From an uncultured Collinsella sp. (GTDB taxonomy: Bacteria > Actinomycetota > Coriobacteriia > Coriobacteriales > Coriobacteriaceae), in the NCBI GenBank assembly GCA_900541695.1, contig UQKL01000016.1, positions 1 through 64,000 of the forward strand: a stretch of DNA of 64,000 nucleotides, read 5' to 3'. A program made the translations under genes and the position numbers. Shown in pieces: positions 26,683 to 33,235 of this stretch; the stretch's first letter is position 1, and the number at the start of each line of letters is the position of its first letter. Below the pieces are notes generated by a model, which ran no database searches, had not been told where the DNA came from, and saw only the letters and a program-made list of their open reading frames with translations.

Positions 26683-27470
26683 TGGAAAAACCGCACATCG
26701 ATACAACCGTTGTTGAAGTGCCGGCCGACCTTGCGTCGCCGGCGCTTTACCGTATCGACGCTGCTCACCACCCTCGTGTCGACCGTGCCGAGATGCTGCG
26801 GTATCTGGGCTACGGCGGTCAGCAGATTGAGCCCGAGCTGTCGCAGCGTATTGAGCTTGTCATTGAGCGTCTGGAGCTGGATATTGAACCCCGTGGCGTG
26901 CGCCGCGTGTTTGCCGTCGATGCCACGGGAGTCGATGAACAGGGCGATCCTTGCATTCGCTTGGTCGGCACCAACGTTGAGCTGCGCGGTCGCGATATCT
27001 ATCGCCACCTCAAAGACGCCCGCTTTGCCGCACTCATGGCATGCACCCTCGGCATGGACGCTGAGCGTCGTCTGCGCACCACGGGAGCCCAGCAGCCCCT
27101 GGAGGGAGCCGTGCTCGACGCCGCGTGCTCTGCCTATGTAGAAGCCGCCGTCGAGCAGATGGACCAGCAGGCCAAGGCTACGGCCGCCGCACACGGACTC
27201 GCCGGCAACTGGCGCTTTAGTCCCGGCTACGGCGACTGCCCGCTTACGGCCCAGCGCTCAATCGTTGCTGCGCTCAACGCTACGCGGCTCATCGGGCTTA
27301 CCGTCACGCCTACCAGCCTGCTCATGCCCACAAAGAGCGTGACCGCGGTGATCGGTCTGTTTGACGGCGAGGTCCACGACGCCCAGAGCCGCCCCACCTG
27401 CAATATCTGCCGCATGCGCGAGCACTGTCGCTTCCGCGCCGCCCACACCACCTGCTATTCCAGCCATTAG
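26682..27470 (+). CDS. Stand-alone MetH reactivation (activation-domain) protein
   Basis: The 262-residue protein corresponds to the C-terminal AdoMet-binding activation domain of cobalamin-dependent methionine synthase, here as a separate gene. WRFSPGYGDCPL matches the domain's 'R-x-x-P-G-Y-x-x-x-P' signature that binds AdoMet during reductive remethylation of cob(II)alamin. LGMDAERRLRTTG and a C-terminal cysteine cluster CNICRMREHCRFR, common in anaerobe versions, are also present. It is translationally coupled to metF and followed after 9 bases by metH, whose product lacks this domain. Together they rebuild the full enzyme. Confidence 0.9.
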   Translation: MEKPHIDTTVVEVPADLASPALYRIDAAHHPRVDRAEMLRYLGYGGQQIEPELSQRIELVIERLELDIEPRGVRRVFAVDATGVDEQGDPCIRLVGTNVELRGRDIYRHLKDARFAALMACTLGMDAERRLRTTGAQQPLEGAVLDAACSAYVEAAVEQMDQQAKATAAAHGLAGNWRFSPGYGDCPLTAQRSIVAALNATRLIGLTVTPTSLLMPTKSVTAVIGLFDGEVHDAQSRPTCNICRMREHCRFRAAHTTCYSSH

Positions 27471-27479
27471 GAGCCCTCG

Positions 27480-30038
27480 ATGTTTACTCCGCTTATCACT
27501 CATGATCTGGACGGCGCCGCGCTGGCGGCGCCCGTTGATGCCGCACGCCGCAATGGCGCTGTATACAAGACGCGCACAATCGACGACCTTCGCATTAAGG
27601 ACGATCGCCTGCGCGCCGCCATCGAGGGCACGGGGCACCTGCTGTTCGACGGCGGCATGGGCACCATGCTGCAGGCGGCCGGCATGAAAGCCGGCGCCCT
27701 GCCCGAGCTGCTCAACTTTGAGGAGCCTCAGGTCATTACCGACATTCAGCGCCAATACGTCGAGGCTGGCTGCGACGTGATCACCGCCAACACCTTTGGT
27801 GCCAACGCCCACAAGCTCGACGGCGCCGCCACCGTGGCAGATGTCTTTGCCGCCGCTGTCGCCTGCGCCCGCGCGGCCGGTGCCCACTACGTCGCCGGCG
27901 ATATCGGCCCCATCGGCGCGCTGCTTCGCCCCTTGGGCACCCTGAGCTTCGACGAGGCCTATGACCTCTTTGCCGAGGAAGTGCGCGCCGGCGTCGACGC
28001 GGGCGTGGACCTCTTTATTATCGAGACCATGACCGACCTTGCCGAGATCAAGGCGGCCGTCCTCGCCTGCCGCGAGAACTCCGATCTGCCCGTCTTTGCC
28101 ACCATGACCTTTGAGGAAGACGGCCGTACCTTCCTGGGAACGAGCCCCGAGGTCGCCGCCATCACCCTCGACGCCATCGGCGCCGATGTTTTGGGCATCA
28201 ACTGCAGCCAGGGCCCGGCCGAGCTCCGAGGACTCGCCGCGCGTATGCTCACCGTCACCGACAAGCCCGTTATGGTGCAGGCCAATGCGGGACTGCCCCG
28301 CGTGGACGATGACGGCAATACCGTCTTTGACATCCAGGCACCCGAATACGCCGAGGCCGTCGCCGGCATGATTGAGGACGGCGTGAGCGTCGTAGGTGGC
28401 TGCTGTGGCACCACGCCCACGCACATGGCGGCACTTCGCACCCTCATCGACAACCACACGCCCAGCCCGCGTCACCGCAAGCCCAGTATGTCGGTCACGA
28501 GCGCCCAGACGGTCGTGGACCTCCCCTGCGACGGCCACAAGATCGCCGTCATCGGCGAGCGCATCAATCCCACCGGCAAAAAGCGCCTGCAACAGGCCCT
28601 GCGCGACGGTGACCTGGACTACGTCGTGAGCCAGGGCATCAGCCAGCAGGAACAGGGCGCCGACATCCTGGACGTCAACGTAGGCCTGCCCGAGATCGAC
28701 GAGGTCAAGATCATCCAGCAGGCGACCGAGCAGCTCCAGGGCTCCACGCTGCTGCCGCTGCAGATCGACTCCACCGACCCCGCAGCCGTCGAGGCAGCCG
28801 TGCGCCGCTACGCCGGCAAGCCCATCATCAACTCGGTCAATGGCAAACAGCAGATCATGGATGAGATCTTCCCGCTAGTCGCCCACTACGGCACCAACGT
28901 CGTCGGTCTCACACTCGACGAAGGCGGCATCCCCGATACCGCCGAGGCTCGCTTCGCCATCGCCGAGCGCATCGTGGCAGAGGCTGCCCGTTACGGCATC
29001 GGACCGAACCGCATCCTCATCGACTGCCTGGTCATGACCGCCTCGACCAACCAGCGCCAGGCCGAGCAGATCCTGCGCGCCATGTCCCTGTGCAAGGAGC
29101 GTCTGGGCGTCAAATGCGCACTCGGCGTGTCGAACATCAGCTTTGGTCTGCCCGCCCGCCCGCTGCTGGGCTCGGTCTTTTTGGCTGCCGCCTTCGGCGC
29201 GGGCCTGGACGCCCCCATCATGAACCCAGGTTCCAAACGCTTTATGGATACCGTCTACAGCTATCGCGTCTTGAGCGTTGAGGACGAGGGCTCGACCGGA
29301 TACATCGAGCGCTACGCCGGCTGGACCGATCCGTACAAGATCGCCGCTAACCCGGCAGCGGCTCAGGCCGCATCGACCGACACTGTGCCTACTGCTGGCA
29401 CCACCGGCACTGACGGCAACGACGACCCGATTCGTCGCATGGTCGTCTCGGGCCGCAAAGGTGAGATCGCGGCCGAGACCGAGCGTCTGCTGGCAGATCA
29501 TGACGCCATGGACCTCATCAACAACCACTTTATCCCCGCCCTCGACGAGGTCGGAGTCCTCTTTGACCAGGGAAAGTTCTTCTTGCCGCAGCTCATGGCC
29601 TCGGCCGAGGCCGCGCGCGTGGGCTTTGACACCATTAAGCGCCTGATGCCCGCCGGCGAGATTGCCGACAAGGGCAAAATCTGCGTGGCCACCGTCAAGG
29701 GCGACATCCACGACATCGGTAAGAACATCGTCAAGATGCTGCTCGATAACTACGGCTACACCGTCTTTGATCTGGGTCGCGACGTCGACCCGCAGGAGGT
29801 GCTCAAGACCGTCAAGGAACGCGACATTAAGCTCGTCGGCCTCTCGGCGCTTATGACTACCACGGTCGTCGCCATGGAGGAGACCATCAAGCTGCTTCAT
29901 GCCGAGGTGCCAGGCGTCAAGATCATCGTAGGCGGTGCCGTGCTCACCCCCGAATACGCCAAGCAGATCGGCGCTGACTACTACGCCAAGGACGCCGCCG
30001 AAAGTGCTCGTATCGCCGAAGAGGTCTTTGGGCAGTAA
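27480..30038 (+). CDS. metH: Cobalamin-dependent methionine synthase lacking the activation domain
   Basis: It transfers a methyl group from 5-methyl-THF via cobalamin to homocysteine. The 852-residue protein has an N-terminal extension of about 45 residues, then the homocysteine-binding domain with LLFDGGMGTMLQ, GINCSQG and the zinc site GGCCGTTP. The pterin domain (about 365-630) has GERINPTGKKRLQ and DVNVGLPEID. Then come the helical cap and the B12 domain with GDIHDIGKNIV (near 740-750), whose His ligates cobalt, and [10 protein letters not shown]. The activation domain is encoded separately upstream. The start has TAGGAG nine bases before it. Confidence 0.96.
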   Translation: MFTPLITHDLDGAALAAPVDAARRNGAVYKTRTIDDLRIKDDRLRAAIEGTGHLLFDGGMGTMLQAAGMKAGALPELLNFEEPQVITDIQRQYVEAGCDVITANTFGANAHKLDGAATVADVFAAAVACARAAGAHYVAGDIGPIGALLRPLGTLSFDEAYDLFAEEVRAGVDAGVDLFIIETMTDLAEIKAAVLACRENSDLPVFATMTFEEDGRTFLGTSPEVAAITLDAIGADVLGINCSQGPAELRGLAARMLTVTDKPVMVQANAGLPRVDDDGNTVFDIQAPEYAEAVAGMIEDGVSVVGGCCGTTPTHMAALRTLIDNHTPSPRHRKPSMSVTSAQTVVDLPCDGHKIAVIGERINPTGKKRLQQALRDGDLDYVVSQGISQQEQGADILDVNVGLPEIDEVKIIQQATEQLQGSTLLPLQIDSTDPAAVEAAVRRYAGKPIINSVNGKQQIMDEIFPLVAHYGTNVVGLTLDEGGIPDTAEARFAIAERIVAEAARYGIGPNRILIDCLVMTASTNQRQAEQILRAMSLCKERLGVKCALGVSNISFGLPARPLLGSVFLAAAFGAGLDAPIMNPGSKRFMDTVYSYRVLSVEDEGSTGYIERYAGWTDPYKIAANPAAAQAASTDTVPTAGTTGTDGNDDPIRRMVVSGRKGEIAAETERLLADHDAMDLINNHFIPALDEVGVLFDQGKFFLPQLMASAEAARVGFDTIKRLMPAGEIADKGKICVATVKGDIHDIGKNIVKMLLDNYGYTVFDLGRDVDPQEVLKTVKERDIKLVGLSALMTTTVVAMEETIKLLHAEVPGVKIIVGGAVLTPEYAKQIGADYYAKDAAESARIAEEVFGQ

Positions 30039-30063
30039 CACAACGGAAACAACCGAGCACCAA

Positions 30064-30101
30064 AACGTGCCGCACGCGCCACTTAGCACGTGCGGCACGT
30101 T
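30064..30101 (+). terminator. Perfect 13-bp hairpin after metH
   Basis: AACGTGCCGCACG (30064-30076) pairs exactly with 30089-30101 over a 12-base loop. It begins 26 bases after the metH stop. There is no T-run, and TAGAATAGATAAGACT follows immediately, which looks like a -10 region for the next gene. It may therefore be an operator or a Rho-type end as well as a terminator. Confidence 0.55.
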
Positions 30102-30146
30102 AGAATAGATAAGACTATGCTCGTTTTGGCAGATAGGAGCGCAAGG

Positions 30147-31511
30147 ATGGCGATCACGCCCGCAGAAATCGCGGAAACCCGCGGCATGGTTGAGGAGCAG
30201 AACCTCGACATCAGGACCATCACCATGGGTGTTTCGCTCATGGGTTGCGGCGACGAGAACCTCGACCGCATGTGCACGAAAATCTACGACCACGTGACGC
30301 ACACGGCTGAGCACCTGGTCGAGACCGCCGAGAACCTCGAGCGCGAGTACGGTATCCCCATCGTCAACAAGCGCGTTTCCGTCACCCCGGTGGCGCAGAT
30401 CGCCGCATGCTGCAAGGATGAGGACCTCACCCCCATCGCGCATGCCCTCGACCGCGCGGCCGAGACGCTCGGCATCGATTACCTGGGCGGCTTCTCCGCG
30501 CTCGTCCAGAAGGGCATCGGCGACGCCGACCGCCGCGTCATCCAGTCCATCCCCCAGGCGCTCGCTACCACCAGCCGCGTCTGCTCCAGCGTCAACGTCG
30601 CCAGCCTGCGTGCCGGCATCAACATGGACGCCGTGCTCATGGCCGCCCAGACCATCATCGATGCCGCCAAGCTTACGGCAGATGAGGATTCCGTTGGCGC
30701 CTCCAAGTTTGTCTGCTTTGCCAACATGGTCGAGGACTCCCCGTTTATGGCGGGCGCCGTCCACGGCGGTGGCGAGGCCGACGCCGTCATCAACGTTGGC
30801 GTCTCGGGCCCCGGCGTTATGGCGGCAGCCCTGGAGAAGCTGCCCGACTCCGCCTCGATGATGGAAGTCGCCGAGAAGATTAAGCAGACCGCCTTTAAGA
30901 TCACCCGTGCCGGCGAGCTCATGAGCCGCGAGGCCGCCCATCGACTGGGTGTCGAGAAGGGCATCGTCGACCTGTCGCTGGCGCCTACGCCCGCCATTGG
31001 CGACTCCGTTGCCCGCATCCTCGAGATTATCGGCGTGGGCACCTGCGGTGGCCCGGGCACGACCTGCGCGCTCGCCATGCTCAACGACGCCGTCAAGAAG
31101 GGCGGCGTCATGGCCAGTTCCAGCGTCGGTGGCCTCTCGGGCGCCTTTATCCCCGTGTCCGAGGATGCTGGCATGATCGCCGCCGTCGAGGCCGGCGCGC
31201 TTTCGCTCGAGAAACTCGAGGCCATGACCTGCGTGTGCTCCGTCGGCCTGGACATGATCGCCATCCCCGGCGACACCCCGGTTGAGACCATCGCCGGCAT
31301 CATCGCCGACGAGATGGCCATCGGCGTCATCAACAATAAGACCACGGCCGTGCGCGTGATTCCCGCCATTGGCAAGGGCGTGGGCGACTGCGTCGAGTAC
31401 GGCGGCCTGTTTGGCCGTGCACCCATCATGCCGGTGAACCCCAACGCCGGCACCGTGCTTGCCCACCGCGGCGGACGCTTCCCGGCACCGCTGAACTCGC
31501 TGAAGAACTAG
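30147..31511 (+). CDS. UPF0210 (DUF711) family protein
   Basis: The 454-residue protein matches the full length of UPF0210, a broadly conserved bacterial and archaeal family related in fold to pyruvate-formate-lyase-like barrels. Conserved blocks include [22 protein letters not shown] (position about 9-30), [24 protein letters not shown] and [19 protein letters not shown] near residue 290. The biochemical role is unknown. An ACT-domain protein usually sits beside it in other bacteria; none is visible here. It starts at the ATG at 30147 behind GATAGGAG. The long inverted-repeat element 31529-31662 begins 18 bases after its stop. Confidence 0.92.
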   Translation: MAITPAEIAETRGMVEEQNLDIRTITMGVSLMGCGDENLDRMCTKIYDHVTHTAEHLVETAENLEREYGIPIVNKRVSVTPVAQIAACCKDEDLTPIAHALDRAAETLGIDYLGGFSALVQKGIGDADRRVIQSIPQALATTSRVCSSVNVASLRAGINMDAVLMAAQTIIDAAKLTADEDSVGASKFVCFANMVEDSPFMAGAVHGGGEADAVINVGVSGPGVMAAALEKLPDSASMMEVAEKIKQTAFKITRAGELMSREAAHRLGVEKGIVDLSLAPTPAIGDSVARILEIIGVGTCGGPGTTCALAMLNDAVKKGGVMASSSVGGLSGAFIPVSEDAGMIAAVEAGALSLEKLEAMTCVCSVGLDMIAIPGDTPVETIAGIIADEMAIGVINNKTTAVRVIPAIGKGVGDCVEYGGLFGRAPIMPVNPNAGTVLAHRGGRFPAPLNSLKN

Positions 31512-31528
31512 CTGAGGGGGACTGGCGA

Positions 31529-31662
31529 GGAGCCCCGGGGAGGGCAAATATATAAGGTCGCCTGCTCGGACAGTCCTGACTCGCACGGAGAGCACATTAA
31601 GTGCTCTCCGGCTCGTGCGGAACTCGCGATCGACCTTATATATTTGCCCTCCCCGGGGCTCC
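31529..31662 (-). repeat. Long-armed hairpin element with conserved core, copy 1
   Basis: Bases 31529-31560 are the exact reverse complement of 31631-31662 (32 bp, no mismatch). The 70-base centre, read on the minus strand, contains GAGTTCCGCACGA, a 10-bp inner hairpin (CGGAGAGCAC with GTGCTCTCCG), and GAGTCAGGACTGTCCGA. The 13- and 17-base blocks are identical in copy 2 at 51504-51639, whereas the arms and inner hairpin differ in sequence but keep full pairing. It lies 18 bases after the UPF0210 stop, with its core antiparallel to that gene. The stem is far longer than a normal terminator and has no T-run. Confidence 0.92.
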
Positions 31663-31827
31663 CGCACAACGAGACCTCGGTTGGGTTCTATCCCGGTTGC
31701 AGTCGCTTCGCTCCTGCACCACTTGGCGGGTGCGGCGGTTTGGCGTTGGATCGGTTCTTTCTGATATATGCTGGTTGCGGCTCTTCTTTTGGGAGGAGTC
31801 GCTTTTTTGTTGCTAGGAGGTTGGCCC

Positions 31828-32715
31828 GTGACTGATGGGGATGCTCGCTCTGAGCTTCTTTCTGCTGATTGGAATGGCGAATGGATGCACTTGCAAGCTG
31901 GTCGGCATCGGGCTGATGATTCTTTTGAGTGGGATAAGCGTGCTCGGCATTTTCGGCCATTGGAGACTGCCCCGTATGCTCGGGATTTTATAAAGCTGTT
32001 GGCGCTTGAGCCTGGCGAGTCGGTGCTCGATATGGGGTGCGGGGCTGGGTCGATTGCTATTCCGCTTGCTCAGGCTGGGCATCCCGTGATTGCTGCCGAC
32101 TTCTCTCCTGCCATGTTGGGCACCCTTGATGCCGGCATTGAGTATTACGGGCTCGAGGATCTGATTACACCGCTTGAGCTTGCCTGGGATGATGATTGGG
32201 ATCTGGTTGGGCCGGTCGCGAAAGCGGTAGATGTTGCCTTTGCCAGTCGCTCTGTCACCACGACCAACCTAAAAGGGGCACTTGCCAAGCTTGATCGAAC
32301 GGCTCGCCGACGTTGTGCTGTCACGATGGTCGCCAACTCCAGTCCGCGTTATGACCTGCACCTGATGAACGCCATCGGCGCCTCGGTTACCCGCAGCAAC
32401 GGATTTGTATATGCCTTTAACATCCTTATTCAGATGGGTGCGCTGCCGCAGGTCACGTATTTTGAATCGCCCCGTCGCGACACCTTCGATAGTCTCGAGG
32501 CGGGCGTAGCAGACTTTTCTCGCATGCTCGAACATGGCAACGAGGATAAGATCGACCGCCTGCGCGACTATATCGCCCACCACATGATCGAGAACCCCCA
32601 TGCCGGCGAGCCGGGATCCAAGGGCGTACCGCAGGGACGCTACATGCTCGACCACATCCGCAAAGTCCGATGGGCGTTTATCGCCTGGGAGCCAGTCTCT
32701 GCGCCCCGCCCGTAG
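31828..32715 (+). CDS. SAM-dependent methyltransferase
   Basis: The 295-residue class I methyltransferase has motif I VLDMGCGAGSIAIPLA (near residue 72-87), followed by VIAADFSPAML as the acidic beta-2 end and FASRSVTTTNL as motif IV. Its substrate is unknown; the layout is like small-molecule methyltransferases, and such genes often lie near corrinoid enzymes. I chose the GTG at 31828 because CTAGGAGG lies just upstream; the open frame extends 20 codons further with a hydrophobic stretch that would be unusual in this family. Base composition near its start is less GC-rich, with GCT/GGG codon choices unlike its neighbours, which hints at transfer. Confidence 0.85.
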   Translation: MTDGDARSELLSADWNGEWMHLQAGRHRADDSFEWDKRARHFRPLETAPYARDFIKLLALEPGESVLDMGCGAGSIAIPLAQAGHPVIAADFSPAMLGTLDAGIEYYGLEDLITPLELAWDDDWDLVGPVAKAVDVAFASRSVTTTNLKGALAKLDRTARRRCAVTMVANSSPRYDLHLMNAIGASVTRSNGFVYAFNILIQMGALPQVTYFESPRRDTFDSLEAGVADFSRMLEHGNEDKIDRLRDYIAHHMIENPHAGEPGSKGVPQGRYMLDHIRKVRWAFIAWEPVSAPRP

Positions 32716-32873
32716 CCCATCTAAAGCTTGCATCGTCTTCCCGCGCGGCATCCGCATTCTTTGCGAACTGGGCAAACGCGCTCCACACCGCGCCGTTCCT
32801 GCGCTATCGTGGGACAGCTCACGTAGATTAAGGCCCCATCGCGGGGCGCCCCATACATAGAAAGCGAGAACCC

Positions 32874-33173
32874 ATGGCACTGACAGGAGCCCAGGTCAAG
32901 CAGCTTCGCAGCATGGCCCATCACCTCAACCCCGCCATCATCATCGGTAAGTCCGATGTCAACGAGGGCACCGTCGAGCAGACGGTTGCCTACCTGGAGA
33001 AGCACGAGCTCGTTAAGTGCTCCGTGCTGGACGGCTCCAGCCTTTCTGCCCGCGAGGCCGCCGAGGAGCTCGCCGAGCGCTGCCACGCCGACGTCGTTCA
33101 GGTTATCGGCCGCAAGTTCTCGCTGTATCGCGAGTCCTCGCGCAAGGATATCGAGAAGATCAAGCTCGTCTAA
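32874..33173 (+). CDS. yhbY: CRM-domain RNA-binding protein YhbY
   Basis: The 99-residue protein is one CRM (KH-like) domain associated with pre-50S ribosomal particles. LTGAQVKQLRSMAHHLNPAIIIGK holds the conserved start. The GxxG-type loop region and the ending VQVIGRKFSLYRES are typical. Length equals the family norm. It is monocistronic, preceded by the methyltransferase and ended by a textbook terminator. Confidence 0.95.
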   Translation: MALTGAQVKQLRSMAHHLNPAIIIGKSDVNEGTVEQTVAYLEKHELVKCSVLDGSSLSAREAAEELAERCHADVVQVIGRKFSLYRESSRKDIEKIKLV

Positions 33174-33202
33174 ATACCGGCTGGTCATACCGAGCAAGTC
33201 TG

Positions 33203-33235
33203 CGGGCGTCCGATTGATTCGGACGCCCGTTTTTT
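33203..33235 (+). terminator. Terminator of yhbY
   Basis: CGGGCGTCCG (33203-33212) pairs with CGGACGCCCG (33220-33229) and is followed by TTTTTT. The T-run overlaps the last codon region of the convergent regulator gene (stop at 33234). Confidence 0.92.

Noticed and set aside
31529..31662. Terminal inverted repeats of an insertion sequence or MITE
   Set aside because: The arms are not the same in the two copies and the centre is what is conserved; no transposase or target duplication is visible.
28875..31667. 930-residue open frame antisense to metH and UPF0210
   Set aside because: The composition is that of an antisense shadow, spans two unrelated genes and has no domain signature.
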